Part shown: in pieces, positions 47,490-56,436 of the stretch
Layout: every line of letters begins with the position of its first letter
Position numbering within the stretch: position 1 is the first letter of the stretch
NCBI RefSeq assembly: GCF_022414595.1
Contig: NZ_JADWYO010000029.1
Span: 1 to 64,000 of the forward strand
DNA from: Streptomyces sp. MUM 203J
GTDB lineage: Bacteria > Actinomycetota > Actinomycetes > Streptomycetales > Streptomycetaceae
Reading direction: 5' to 3'
Length of the DNA: 64,000 nt
Made by a program: the position numbers and the translations under genes
Notes under the pieces: generated by a model
Database searches by the model: none
Told to the model about the DNA's origin: nothing
Seen by the model: the letters and a program-made list of their open reading frames with translations, nothing else

Positions 47490-47562
47490 CAGGGCCGGAG
47501 GGACTTGAACCCCCAACCGCTGGTTTTGGAGACCAGTGCTCTACCAATTGAGCTACGACCCT
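47490..47562 (-). tRNA. trpT: tRNA-Trp (anticodon CCA)
   Basis: A 73-nt cloverleaf with acceptor AGGGTCG/CGGCCCT, D loop, anticodon stem CTGGT/ACCAG with loop CTCCAAA, T arm GGGGGTTCAAGTCCCTC, and G at the discriminator. The terminal CCA is not encoded. It lies 102 bases before secE, the same order as in other actinobacteria. Confidence 0.96.
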
Positions 47563-47799
47563 TTGTGGTTCTCCCCCAACTTACAGCATCCGCGGGAGTG
47601 CTCCGTGAGTACTCGTGCGGCGTGGTCGGTGAAGGCCAACGAGCAGAGAGTGTACGTGGTCATGGCCCCCACGTCGAACAGAATGCCCGCGAGCCCCGCG
47701 CCGGGACCCGGTCGTGCCCATGGGCGGCGCACCGGACAGGCGGCCCGCTCGGACGGGTGGCCCCACACGGCCGGGGTCCGGTCTGCAAGCATGGCACCC

Positions 47800-49032
47800 A
47801 TGAGCGCTGCAACTCCGTCCTCACCCACCGAGCGCCGGGTCTCCACCCGAATCGGCGCCATCTCCGAGTCCGCGACTCTCGCGGTGGACGCCAAGGCCAA
47901 GGCCCTCAAGGCCGCCGGCCGCCCCGTGATCGGCTTCGGCGCGGGCGAGCCCGACTTCCCGACCCCCGACTACATCGTCGAGGCGGCCGTCGAGGCCTGC
48001 CGCAACCCGAAGTACCACCGCTACACGCCCGCCGGCGGCCTGCCGGAGCTGAAGCAGGCGATCGCCGCCAAGACGCTCCGCGACTCCGGCTACGAGGTGG
48101 ACCCGTCCCAGATCCTCGTGACCAACGGCGGCAAGCAGGCCATCTACGAGGCGTTCGCCGCGATCCTCGACCCGGGCGACGAGGTCATCGTCCCGGCCCC
48201 GTACTGGACCACGTACCCCGAGTCGATCCGCCTCGCGGGCGGTGTCCCGGTGGAGGTCGTGGCCGACGAGACGACCGGCTACCGGGTGTCCGTCGAGCAG
48301 CTGGAGGCGGCCCGCACGGAGCGTACGAAGGTCGTGCTCTTCGTCTCCCCGTCCAACCCCACCGGCGCGGTGTACTCCCGCGAGGACGCCGAGGCGATCG
48401 GCCGCTGGGCCGCGGACCACGGCCTGTGGGTGCTGACGGACGAGATCTACGAGCACCTGGTGTACGGCGACGCGGTCTTCACCTCGCTCCCGGCGCTGGT
48501 CCCCGAGCTGCGGGACAAGTGCATCGTGGTGAACGGCGTGGCGAAGACGTACGCGATGACGGGCTGGCGGGTGGGCTGGATCGTCGGCCCGAAGGACATC
48601 GTGAAGGCCGCGACGAACCTCCAGTCGCACGCCACCTCGAACGTCTCCAACGTGGCCCAGATCGCCGCTCTCGCGGCGGTCTCGGGTGACCTGGACGCGG
48701 TCGCGAAGATGCGCGAGGCGTTCGACCGCCGCCGCCAGACGATCGTGCGGATGCTGAACGAGATCGACGGCGTGGTCTGCCCGACACCGGAGGGCGCGTT
48801 CTACGCCTACCCGTCCGTGAAGGGCCTGCTCGGCAAGGAGATCCGGGGCAGGCGCCCGCAGACCAGCGTCGAGCTGGCCGCGCTGATCCTGGAGGAGGTC
48901 GAGGTCGCGGTGGTGCCCGGTGAGGCGTTCGGCACCCCGGGCTATCTGCGGCTGTCGTACGCGCTGGGCGACGAGGACCTGGTCGAGGGCGTGAGCCGGA
49001 TGCAGAAGCTGCTGGCGGAGGCGCGGGACTGA
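47800..49032 (+). CDS. aspC: Aspartate/aromatic-type PLP-dependent aminotransferase
   Basis: Class I aminotransferase, 410 residues, probably converting aspartate and 2-oxoglutarate. The motifs [31 protein letters not shown] and the PLP lysine in [16 protein letters not shown] (near K249) are intact. ATG at 47800 matches the Streptomyces family; an in-frame ATG nine bases earlier is possible. Confidence 0.93.
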   Translation: MSAATPSSPTERRVSTRIGAISESATLAVDAKAKALKAAGRPVIGFGAGEPDFPTPDYIVEAAVEACRNPKYHRYTPAGGLPELKQAIAAKTLRDSGYEVDPSQILVTNGGKQAIYEAFAAILDPGDEVIVPAPYWTTYPESIRLAGGVPVEVVADETTGYRVSVEQLEAARTERTKVVLFVSPSNPTGAVYSREDAEAIGRWAADHGLWVLTDEIYEHLVYGDAVFTSLPALVPELRDKCIVVNGVAKTYAMTGWRVGWIVGPKDIVKAATNLQSHATSNVSNVAQIAALAAVSGDLDAVAKMREAFDRRRQTIVRMLNEIDGVVCPTPEGAFYAYPSVKGLLGKEIRGRRPQTSVELAALILEEVEVAVVPGEAFGTPGYLRLSYALGDEDLVEGVSRMQKLLAEARD

Positions 49033-49159
49033 CGCGGTTCCGGGACACCAGGGGGGCACCGGCTCACGTGAGTCGGTGCCTCTTCGCATGTTCGTTCCAG
49101 ATCTCCCCGTTCGGAGAAAGGGGCTGCCGTCGGGCGGCCTCGTGCGGCAGGATCCCCGA

Positions 49160-50194
49160 ATGGAGCACGTGCGCGATCTGAGACTTCTGCCGAAGGCCCA
49201 TCTCCACCTGCACTTCACGGGTTCGATGCGTCCGGCCACCCTCCTGGAGCTGGCCGCCAAGTACGGCGTGCATCTGCCGGAGGCCCTGACCGGCGGGGAG
49301 CCGCCGCAGCTGCGGGCGACCGACGAGCGGGGCTGGTTCCGGTTCCAGCGCCTGTACGACATCGCCCGGTCGTGCCTGCGGGCCCCGGAGGACATCCGGA
49401 GGCTGGTGCGGGAGGCCGCCGAGGAGGACGTACGGGACGGCTCCGGCTGGCTGGAGATCCAGGTCGACCCGACCTCGTACGCGCCGAGGCTCGGCGGGCT
49501 GATCCCGGCGCTGGAGATCATCCTGGACGCGGTGGACACGGCCTCGCGGGAGACGGGCCTGGGAATCAGGGTCCTGGTGGCCGCGAACCGGATGAAGCAC
49601 CCGCTGGACGCGCGGACGCTGGCACGGCTGGCGGTGCGGTACGCGGACCGGGGCGTGGTGGGCTTCGGCCTGTCGAACGACGAGCGGCGCGGGATGGCCC
49701 GCGACTTCGACCGGGCGTTCGCGATCGCGCGTGAGGGCGGGCTGCTGGCGGCGCCGCACGGCGGTGAGCTGACCGGGCCCGCGTCGGTGCGGGACTGCCT
49801 GGACGACCTGAAGGCGTCCCGCATCGGCCACGGGGTGCGGTCGGTCGAGGACCCGAGGCTGCTGCGCAGGCTGGCCGAGCGGGGCGTGACCTGCGAGGTG
49901 TGCCCGGCGTCGAACGTGGCGCTCGGGGTGTACGAGCAGCACGGTCACGTACCGCTGCGGACGCTGTTCGAGGCGGGCGTGCCGATGGCGCTCGGCGCGG
50001 ACGACCCGCTGCTGTTCGGAGCGCGGCTCGCGGACCAGTACGAGATCGCCCGCACGCACCACGGCTTCACGGACGGGGAGCTGGCGGAGCTGGCCCGGCA
50101 GTCGGTCCGGGGCTCGGTGGCCCCGGAGGACGTGAAGCGGAAACTGCTGGACGGGATCGACGACTGGCTGGCGATGCCCCCGGCGGGCGGTTAG
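49160..50194 (+). CDS. Adenosine deaminase family protein
   Basis: A 344-residue metallo-deaminase with the zinc pair HLHLHFTGSM, PHGGEL, IGHGVRS, CPASNV and a GADDP block at the usual place of the second aspartate pair. AGGA lies seven bases before the ATG at 49160. It likely deaminates adenosine or a related purine for salvage. It converges on murB with a four-base overlap. Confidence 0.85.
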   Translation: MEHVRDLRLLPKAHLHLHFTGSMRPATLLELAAKYGVHLPEALTGGEPPQLRATDERGWFRFQRLYDIARSCLRAPEDIRRLVREAAEEDVRDGSGWLEIQVDPTSYAPRLGGLIPALEIILDAVDTASRETGLGIRVLVAANRMKHPLDARTLARLAVRYADRGVVGFGLSNDERRGMARDFDRAFAIAREGGLLAAPHGGELTGPASVRDCLDDLKASRIGHGVRSVEDPRLLRRLAERGVTCEVCPASNVALGVYEQHGHVPLRTLFEAGVPMALGADDPLLFGARLADQYEIARTHHGFTDGELAELARQSVRGSVAPEDVKRKLLDGIDDWLAMPPAGG

Positions 50195-51246
50195 AGGCTG
50201 ACGCCCACGGTCACCGGCTCGTTGACGAGCGTGACGCCGAAGGCGTCCCGTACGCCTGCGACGACCTCGCGGGCGAGGGCCAGCAGGTCCTCGGCGGTGG
50301 CGTCGCCGCGGTTGGTGAGAGCGAGCGTGTGCTTGGTGGAGATGCGCGCGGGTCCGGAGCCGTATCCCTTGGCGAATCCGGCCCTGTCGATGAGCCAGGC
50401 GGCGGAGGTCTTGGTCATGCCGTCCCCGGCGGGGTAGGCGGGCGGGGTGACGTCGGGCCCGAGCCGGTCCCGCACACGCCCCAGGAACTCCTCGTACGCG
50501 CTGTCGGTGAGGATCGGGTTGGTGAAGAAGGACCCGGCGGACCAGGTGTCGTGGTCGTCGGGGTCGAGGACCATGCCCTTGCCCGCGCGCAGGCCGAGGA
50601 CGGTCTCACGGGCGGTGGCGAGCGGGACGCGGTCACCGGCCTCGACGCCGAGCACGCGGGCGGTCTCCGGGTACCGGACGGGCGCGCTCATGCCCTGGGC
50701 GTCCTCCAGCTCGAAGCGGACGCGCAGCACGACGTACCGCTCGGGCTCGGCCTTGAACCGGCTGTGCCGGTAGCCGAATCCGCAGTCTGCGTTGGCGAGG
50801 GTGACGACGCTCTCGGCGCGGCGGTCGTAGGCGACGACCTCGGTGATGGTGGAGGAGACCTCCTGGCCGTACGCCCCCACGTTCTGGATCGGGGTCGCCC
50901 CGGCCGAGCCGGGGATGCCGGCCAGGCACTCGATTCCGGCGAGCCCGGCCTCGACGGTACGGGCGACCGCGTCGGTCCAGACCTCGCCCGCGGCCAGCTC
51001 CAGGCGGGTGCCGTCGAGGGTGAGACCGCGGGTGGCGATGCGCAGGGCCGTGCCGTCGAAGCCCTTGTCCCCGATGACCAGGTTGGACCCGCCGCCGATG
51101 ACCAGAAGCGGTGCCCCCGCCGCGTCGGCCTCGCGGACGGCGGCGACGACCTCGTCGTCCGTGGCGGCGGTGAGCAGCCGGTTGGCGGGCCCCCCGAGCC
51201 GGAAGGTGGTCAGCGGGGCGAGGGGAGCATCGTGAAGTTCCTGCAC
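50191..51246 (-). CDS. murB: UDP-N-acetylenolpyruvoylglucosamine reductase
   Basis: FAD enzyme that makes UDP-N-acetylmuramate for peptidoglycan. The 351-residue product has the FAD motif IGGGSNLVIGDKG, the GIPGSAGATPIQNVGAYGQE block and SAGSFFTNP with the catalytic serine. Start GTG as VQELHDAPLAPL. Confidence 0.95.
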   Translation of the reverse strand: MQELHDAPLAPLTTFRLGGPANRLLTAATDDEVVAAVREADAAGAPLLVIGGGSNLVIGDKGFDGTALRIATRGLTLDGTRLELAAGEVWTDAVARTVEAGLAGIECLAGIPGSAGATPIQNVGAYGQEVSSTITEVVAYDRRAESVVTLANADCGFGYRHSRFKAEPERYVVLRVRFELEDAQGMSAPVRYPETARVLGVEAGDRVPLATARETVLGLRAGKGMVLDPDDHDTWSAGSFFTNPILTDSAYEEFLGRVRDRLGPDVTPPAYPAGDGMTKTSAAWLIDRAGFAKGYGSGPARISTKHTLALTNRGDATAEDLLALAREVVAGVRDAFGVTLVNEPVTVGVSL

Positions 51247-51304
51247 GCGTGCAAGCCTAAGGGGCGCGGGCCCGCACGCGTGCACGCCCTCGGGGCGGCC
51301 GCGG

Positions 51305-51733
51305 TCAGGCGAGCTGGACCACCGCGCGGGACATGCCCAGCACCTTCTGGCCGCCGCTCATGGCCGTCAGGTCGACGCGTACCCGCTTGTCGTCGAGCTT
51401 CGCCGCGACCTTGCCGCTGACCTCGATCACCGCTCCCTCGTCGTCGTTCGGCACGACGACCGGCTTGGTGAACCGCACGCCGTACTCGACGACCGCGCCG
51501 GGGTCGCCCACCCAGTCCGTGACGACCCGGATCGCCTCGGCCATGGTGAACATGCCGTGCGCGATGACGTCCGGCAGCCCGACCTCCCGCGCGAACTTCT
51601 CGTTCCAGTGGATCGGGTTGAAGTCGCCGGAGGCGCCCGCGTACTGCACGAGCGTGGCGCGCGTCACGGGGAAGCTCCGCGCCGGGAGTTCCGTACCGAC
51701 CTCGACCTCGTCGAATGCGATCTTCGCGGTCAT
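51305..51733 (-). CDS. MaoC-like (R)-specific hydratase, HadB type
   Basis: A 142-residue hot-dog protein with the hydratase motif ASGDFNPIHWNEKFA, holding the catalytic Asp and His pair. It begins eight bases after its partner. In mycobacteria rpmG-hadA-hadB is a mycolate operon; Streptomyces lack mycolates, so the substrate here is different or unknown. Confidence 0.85.
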   Translation of the reverse strand: MTAKIAFDEVEVGTELPARSFPVTRATLVQYAGASGDFNPIHWNEKFAREVGLPDVIAHGMFTMAEAIRVVTDWVGDPGAVVEYGVRFTKPVVVPNDDEGAVIEVSGKVAAKLDDKRVRVDLTAMSGGQKVLGMSRAVVQLA

Positions 51734-51741
51734 GATCTGTC

Positions 51742-52194
51742 TCACGCCTCCTCTGCCGCGCGCGCGACGAGCTTGGTCCACGCGGTCACGACATGCTCGC
51801 CCGCCTCGTCGTGCACCTCACCGCGGATGTCGAGGATGTCGTTCCCGGCGAGGGACTTGATCGCCTCGATCGTCGAGGTGACGGCGAGCCGGTCCCCGGC
51901 CCGTACGGGACGGCTGTACGCGAACTTCTGGTCGCCGTGCACGACGCGGCTGTAGTCCAGCCCGAGCTGCGGGTCCTGGACGACCTGGCCGGCGGCCTTG
52001 AAGGTGATGGCGAACACGAAGGTGGGCGGGGCGATCACATCGGCATGGCCGAGGGCCTGTGCGGCCTCCCTGTCGACGAAGGCGGGATTCGAGTCCCCGA
52101 CGGCCTCCGCGAACTCGCGGATCTTCTCCCGCCCCACCTCGTACGGGGCGGTGGGCGGGTAGGTCCGCCCCACGAAGGACTGGTCGAGCGCCAT
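51742..52194 (-). CDS. MaoC-like hydratase N-terminal subunit, HadA type (UPF0336)
   Basis: A 150-residue hot-dog protein starting MALDQSFVGRTYPPT. It lacks a strong catalytic pair and probably forms a heterodimer with the next gene. It lies between rpmG and the HadB-like gene, like hadA in mycobacteria. Confidence 0.85.
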   Translation of the reverse strand: MALDQSFVGRTYPPTAPYEVGREKIREFAEAVGDSNPAFVDREAAQALGHADVIAPPTFVFAITFKAAGQVVQDPQLGLDYSRVVHGDQKFAYSRPVRAGDRLAVTSTIEAIKSLAGNDILDIRGEVHDEAGEHVVTAWTKLVARAAEEA

Positions 52195-52254
52195 GGACGC
52201 GTACCTCCTGCGGTCTTGCTCGGTGAGCCGTACTCGGTGATCTGCGGGGAAACG

Positions 52255-52289
52255 ACACGAGGCCGCCCCCGGTGGGGACGGCCTCGTGT
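52255..52289 (-). terminator. rpmG terminator
   Basis: An 11-bp stem (52255-52265 with 52279-52289) continues with CCCC/GGGG across one bulged base. It lies 12 bases after the rpmG stop; three U follow a few bases later. Confidence 0.7.
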
Positions 52290-52300
52290 GCGAGCCTGAT

Positions 52301-52465
52301 TCAGCGCGTTTCGCGGTGCGCGGTGTGCGCGTTGCAGCGCGGGCAGTGCTTCTTCATCTCAAGACGGTCCGGGTTGTTGCGCCGGTTCTTCTTGGTGATG
52401 TAGTTCCGCTCCTTGCACTCCACGCAGGCCAGCGTGATCTTCGGGCGGACGTCGGTGGCAGCCAC
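52301..52465 (-). CDS. rpmG: 50S ribosomal protein L33, zinc-binding
   Basis: A 54-residue protein with the four zinc cysteines CVEC and CPRC. It is the C-plus form, not the cysteine-free Zur-dependent paralogue. Start GTG seven bases after AAGGAG. It follows two tRNA genes on the same strand. Confidence 0.95.
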   Translation of the reverse strand: MAATDVRPKITLACVECKERNYITKKNRRNNPDRLEMKKHCPRCNAHTAHRETR

Positions 52466-52554
52466 GTGAGTGCTCCTTGACGGACGGATGGACGGATGGA
52501 ACGCAGAAAAGAGTAGCCGATCGAAGGACCGACCCCACAATCGGCTACTGAAAG

Positions 52555-52627
52555 TAGCGGTGACCGGACTTGAACCGGTGACACAGCGATTATGAGCCGC
52601 TTGCTCTACCGACTGAGCTACACCGCT
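52555..52627 (-). tRNA. tRNA-Met (anticodon CAT), elongator type
   Basis: A 73-nt cloverleaf: acceptor AGCGGTG/CACCGCT, anticodon loop CTCATAA, T arm ACCGGTTCAAGTCCGGT, discriminator A. A paired first base and the absence of three G-C pairs in the anticodon stem rule against an initiator. No encoded CCA. Confidence 0.93.
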
Positions 52628-52676
52628 TTGATGCCACGGATCACCTCACCGGAAGGTGAGGATCACCCAACACCAG

Positions 52677-52749
52677 AGCCCCAAAACGGAATCGAACCGT
52701 TGACCTTCTCCTTACCATGGAGACGCTCTGCCGACTGAGCTATTGGGGC
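52677..52749 (-). tRNA. tRNA-Thr (anticodon GGT)
   Basis: A 73-nt cloverleaf: acceptor GCCCCAA/TTGGGGC, anticodon stem TCTCC/GGAGA with loop ATGGTAA, T arm AACGGTTCGATTCCGTT, discriminator U. No encoded CCA. A CCTCACC/GGTGAGG hairpin (52644-52661) lies between this tRNA and tRNA-Met. Confidence 0.93.
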
Positions 52750-52964
52750 GAGCGATGAAGACATTACACGGTCGGCGCCGGTTCACCCAAATCCGATTCC
52801 CGCCCGGCCCCGGCCCGATCCAGGTCCCGGCCCCGGCCCGGATCCCGGCCTCCCCCGGACGCCCGAGCCGGTACGACTATTGCGTTCCTCCTCGAAGCCC
52901 GGCCTGGCGGCGCCTAGGCTCGCCTCACGCTCCGCGATCTTCCCCCCTTCCCGCGAGGAGCCCC

Positions 52965-54197
52965 ATGTCCTCCGACAGCCAGCAGCCTCGGCGGCCCGAG
53001 GGCGCCACCACCGACACGACCGCGCTGCTGCTGTGCGGCGCCCGGCTCGTGGACGGCCGCACCGTCGACGTGAGACTCAAGGGCGCCCGTATCGAGGCGG
53101 TCGGAACGCCCGGCAGCCTCGACGCGCGGGGCACGCGGGTGGACCTGGCCGGCTACCTGCTGCTCCCCGCCCCCGCCGAGCCGCACGCCCACCCGGACAC
53201 GGCACTCAGCGCCGAGCCGCCGGGACCCGTGTCCTACGCGCCGGAGGACGTCCAGCGCCGCGCGACCGAGGCGGCGCTGCTCCAGCTCGGGCACGGGGCG
53301 ACGGCGCTGCGCGCCCATGTGCGGATCGGGGACGTGCAGGGGCTGGCGTCGCTGGAGGCGGTGCTCCAGGCGCGGCGGGCGCTGCGCGGGCTGACGGAGC
53401 TGACGGCGGTGGCGGTGCCGAGGCTGCTGACGGGGGTGGCGGGGGCGGACGGACTGGCGATGCTGCGGGACGCGGTGAAGATGGGCGCCGCGGTGGTGGG
53501 GGGCTGTCCGGACCTCGACCCGGATCCGGCGGGGTACGTGGAGGCGGTGCTGGAGGTGGCGGCCGAGCACGGGTGCCCGGTGGACCTGCACACGGACGGG
53601 GACGATCCGGCCCGGCTGGCGCGGCTGGCGGCGGTGGCGGGCGGGCAGCGGCAGGGGGTGGCGATCGGGCCGTGCGGGGCGCTGGGGCGGCTGCCCGGGG
53701 ACGCCCGGAGCCGGGTGGCGGACCAGTTGGCGGCGGCGGACGTGACGGTGGTGTGCCTGCCGCAGGGCGGGTGCGGGGGGACGGAGGTGCGGGCGGTGGC
53801 GCCGGCGCGCCTGCTGCGGGCGGCCGGGGTGCGGCTGGCGGCGGGGAGCGGGGCGCTGCGGGACGTGGCGAACCCGGTGGGGCGGGGCGACCCGCTGGAG
53901 TCGGCGTACCTGCTGGCCTCGCAGGCCGGGCTGGCACCGGAGGAGGCGTACGGGGCGGTGGGCTCGGCGGCGCGGGAGGCGATGGGGCTGCCGGCGGTGC
54001 GGGTGGAGGCGGGGTTCCCGGCGGAGCTGCTGGCGGTGCGGGGGGAGGGGCTGCCGGGCGTGCTGTCCCTCGCGTACAGCAGGATCGTGATCCACCGGGG
54101 ACGGGTGGTGGCGCGGACCAGCGCGGTGCGCGAGTACTGCGACTCGGCGGCGGCGCTCGAACTCCCCCGCCAGGCACGCCCGGACACGCGCCCGTGA
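52965..54197 (+). CDS. Amidohydrolase-like protein with a degenerate active site
   Basis: A 410-residue protein of the cytosine deaminase/amidohydrolase family, GAGGAG four bases before ATG. The first metal motif EPHAHPDT (H74, H76) and the third histidine (H209) are present. In the usual CodA-type order the catalytic HCDE becomes HTDG, the later SHTT becomes GPCG, and the metal Asp block becomes GSGA. Three of the functional positions are thus changed. It may bind rather than hydrolyse its ligand. Alignment by eye only. Confidence 0.7.
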   Translation: MSSDSQQPRRPEGATTDTTALLLCGARLVDGRTVDVRLKGARIEAVGTPGSLDARGTRVDLAGYLLLPAPAEPHAHPDTALSAEPPGPVSYAPEDVQRRATEAALLQLGHGATALRAHVRIGDVQGLASLEAVLQARRALRGLTELTAVAVPRLLTGVAGADGLAMLRDAVKMGAAVVGGCPDLDPDPAGYVEAVLEVAAEHGCPVDLHTDGDDPARLARLAAVAGGQRQGVAIGPCGALGRLPGDARSRVADQLAAADVTVVCLPQGGCGGTEVRAVAPARLLRAAGVRLAAGSGALRDVANPVGRGDPLESAYLLASQAGLAPEEAYGAVGSAAREAMGLPAVRVEAGFPAELLAVRGEGLPGVLSLAYSRIVIHRGRVVARTSAVREYCDSAAALELPRQARPDTRP

Positions 54198-54231
54198 GCG
54201 TTCTCGCGTGGCAGGCCGTACGGTCGTGAGC

Positions 54232-54888
54232 ATGCGCATTGTCATCGCTGGAGGACACGGTCGGATCGCCCTGCGCCTGGAACGGCTGCTGGCGGCGGCC
54301 GGGCACGAGGTCGCGGGCGTCATCCGCAAGCCGGAGCAGGCGGACGACCTGCGGGAGGCGGGCGCGGAGCCGGTCGTGATGGACCTGGAGTCGGCGTCGG
54401 TGGAGATGGTGGCGGCGGTGCTCCAGGGCGCCGACGCCGCGGTGTTCGCGGCGGGCGCGGGCCCGGGCAGCGGTGCGGCCCGCAAGGTGACGGTGGACCG
54501 GGACGCGGCGGTCCTGCTCGCGGACGCGGCGGAGCGCGCGGGGGTGCGGCGCGTACTCGTCGTCTCCGCCATGCGCGCCGACCCGGCGCACCCGGGCGAC
54601 GAGGTGTTCGACGCTTACCTGCGCGCGAAGGGCGAGGCGGACGTGAACATCCGGGCCCGCCCGGGTCTCGACTGGACGGTCCTGCGCCCCGGTCTGCTCA
54701 CCGACGAACCGGGCACGGGCCTGGTCTGCCTCGAAGCCTCAACAGGCCGCGGCCCCGTCTCCCGTGACGACGTGGCAGCCACCCTGGCCGAGCTCGTCGA
54801 CACTCCGGCCACCGCCGGCCTGACCCTGGAGCTGATCGCCGGCTCGGTCCCGGTCCCGGTCGCGGTGAAGGCCGTAGCGGGCAACTGA
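54232..54888 (+). CDS. NAD(P)-binding oxidoreductase, NmrA-like
   Basis: A 218-residue protein with a Rossmann-type start (IVIAGGHGRIALRL), a dinucleotide-binding motif, then VLVVSAMRADP, and PGLDWTVLRPGLLTDEP as in atypical short-chain dehydrogenases. It lies 34 bases after the amidohydrolase gene and may be in one operon with it. Substrate unknown. Confidence 0.8.
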   Translation: MRIVIAGGHGRIALRLERLLAAAGHEVAGVIRKPEQADDLREAGAEPVVMDLESASVEMVAAVLQGADAAVFAAGAGPGSGAARKVTVDRDAAVLLADAAERAGVRRVLVVSAMRADPAHPGDEVFDAYLRAKGEADVNIRARPGLDWTVLRPGLLTDEPGTGLVCLEASTGRGPVSRDDVAATLAELVDTPATAGLTLELIAGSVPVPVAVKAVAGN

Positions 54889-54937
54889 GCCGGCCCCGGC
54901 CCTCCGGGGCCGCCCCGCCCCTCTGAGCCCGAACGCC

Positions 54938-54977
54938 AAGCGGCCCCGGCCAGCATCTCTGCTGGCCGGGGCCGCTT
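54938..54977. terminator. Terminator between NmrA-like gene and tRNA-Tyr
   Basis: A perfect 18-bp stem (54938-54955 with 54960-54977) with a TCTC loop, followed on the plus strand by CTTTGG. It can serve both the plus-strand gene and the minus-strand tRNA. Confidence 0.85.
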
Positions 54978-54985
54978 CTTTGGCG

Positions 54986-55067
54986 TGGCGGCGCCAGGAT
55001 TCGAACCTGGGTAGGCTAAGCCGACGGATTTACAGTCCGCTCCCATTGGCCACTCGGGCACACCGCC
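54986..55067 (-). tRNA. tRNA-Tyr (anticodon GTA)
   Basis: An 82-nt class II tRNA with a long variable arm; acceptor GGCGGTG/CGCCGCC, anticodon loop CTGTAAA, T arm CCAGGTTCGAATCCTGG, discriminator A. No encoded CCA. Confidence 0.95.
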
Positions 55068-55259
55068 TGGGATATCGCCCTGGAGACCGGCCTCTCGGCG
55101 GCGCTCCCCGGCAACGACGTAAACAATACCTGATCCCGTGGGGTGCTCCGCCACCGGATTCGATCAGCGACCGGGGTGGGTGGGGGTGGCTAGGCTTTGG
55201 GATCGCGGTCGGCGCGTTCCGGCCGATCCCCACGCCCCCGACGCAAGGAGCCACAGGAC

Positions 55260-55748
55260 ATGGCCGACTCCAGTTTCGACATCGTCTCGAAGGTCGAGCG
55301 GCAGGAGGTCGACAACGCCCTCAACCAGTCGGCGAAGGAGATCGCGCAGCGCTACGACTTCAAGAACGTCGGCGCGTCGATCTCGTGGTCCGGCGACAAG
55401 ATCCTGATGCAGGCCAACTCCGAGGAGCGGGTCAAGGCCATCCTCGACGTCTTCCAGTCGAAGCTGATCAAGCGGGGCATCTCGCTGAAGTCGCTGGACG
55501 CCGGTGAGCCGCAGATCTCCGGCAAGGAGTACAAGATCTTCGCCACCATCGAGGAGGGCATCTCCCAGGAGAACGCCAAGAAGGTCGCGAAGATCATCCG
55601 CGACGAGGGCCCCAAGGGCGTCAAGGCGCAGGTGCAGGGCGACGAGCTGCGGGTCAGCTCGAAGAGCCGCGACGACCTCCAGGCCGTCATCGCCCTGCTG
55701 AAGGGTCAGGACTTCGACTTCGCCCTCCAGTTCGTGAACTACCGCTGA
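55260..55748 (+). CDS. yajQ: YajQ-family nucleotide-binding protein
   Basis: A 162-residue protein starting [20 protein letters not shown], with AAGGAG nine bases before ATG. Two alternating ferredoxin-like domains ([38 protein letters not shown]) fit the family, some members of which bind cyclic di-GMP. No neighbour suggests a specific role. Confidence 0.93.
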   Translation: MADSSFDIVSKVERQEVDNALNQSAKEIAQRYDFKNVGASISWSGDKILMQANSEERVKAILDVFQSKLIKRGISLKSLDAGEPQISGKEYKIFATIEEGISQENAKKVAKIIRDEGPKGVKAQVQGDELRVSSKSRDDLQAVIALLKGQDFDFALQFVNYR

Positions 55749-55783
55749 TCTCTCGCGGCTCATGTGACGTGCGCGGTCGGGAC

Positions 55784-55817
55784 GGGGGCGGACACGGCGA
55801 GCAGCCGGTCCGCCCCC
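55784..55817 (+). terminator. yajQ terminator
   Basis: A perfect 10-bp stem (55784-55793 with 55808-55817, GGGGGCGGAC/GTCCGCCCCC) with a 14-base loop, 36 bases after the stop. No U tract. Confidence 0.6.
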
Positions 55818-55935
55818 GCCTCGCGCCGGGCCGCGCTCGCCGGGCCGCGCGTGCGGTGACCCTCGTGTCGGAAAACCGCCAGCCACCCGGCGGACCCGCG
55901 CGTCACACTGGCGGCAGAGGAAGGGACGGCGAGGC

Positions 55936-56436
55936 ATGACTGTGTACACGCGGGTCGGGAGCCCGCTGGGCGAGATCCTTCTGGTGGGCGAGGAGCGGCC
56001 GGACGGAAGTGCCGCGCTGGCCTCCCTGTCGCTGCCGGAGCAGAAGGGCGGCGCGACGGTGCAGGACGGATGGCGGCAGACGCCCGGCGCCTTCGCCCTG
56101 ATCGCCCGGCAACTGGACGCGTACTTCGCCGGATGCCTCACCCGGTTCGACGTGCCGTACGCCGCCGCTGCCGGCACCGAGTTCCAGCGGCGCGTCTGGC
56201 GGGCGCTGGACGGCATCCCGTACGGCACCACCGTCACGTACGGGGAGATCGCGGCGAGGGTGGGCTCGCGCGGCGCCGGGGTACGGGCAGTGGGCACCGC
56301 CATCGGACGCAACCCGCTGCTCGTGGTGCGGCCCTGTCACCGCGTGATCGGCGCGGACGGCTCGCTGCGCGGCTATGCGGCCGGGTCCGAACGCAAGGAA
56401 CTGCTGCTCGGCCTGGAGGGGGCACTCGTCCGGTGA
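55936..56436 (+). CDS. ogt: Methylated-DNA-protein-cysteine methyltransferase
   Basis: A 166-residue suicide DNA-repair protein that takes alkyl groups off O6-alkylguanine. The active site is PCHRVIG (C134), and the helix-turn-helix has the IPYGTTVTYGEIAARVG pattern. There is no Ada regulatory domain. It overlaps alkB by four bases. Confidence 0.94.
   Translation: MTVYTRVGSPLGEILLVGEERPDGSAALASLSLPEQKGGATVQDGWRQTPGAFALIARQLDAYFAGCLTRFDVPYAAAAGTEFQRRVWRALDGIPYGTTVTYGEIAARVGSRGAGVRAVGTAIGRNPLLVVRPCHRVIGADGSLRGYAAGSERKELLLGLEGALVR

Noticed and set aside
47536-47799. N-terminal extension of the aminotransferase frame
   Set aside because: It runs through the tRNA-Trp gene and has no family similarity; the ATG at 47800 gives the known length.
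52555-52627. tRNA-Met as an initiator tRNA
   Set aside because: Acceptor position 1-72 is paired and the anticodon stem lacks three consecutive G-C pairs, so it is the elongator type. A tRNA-Ile with modified CAT cannot be fully excluded.
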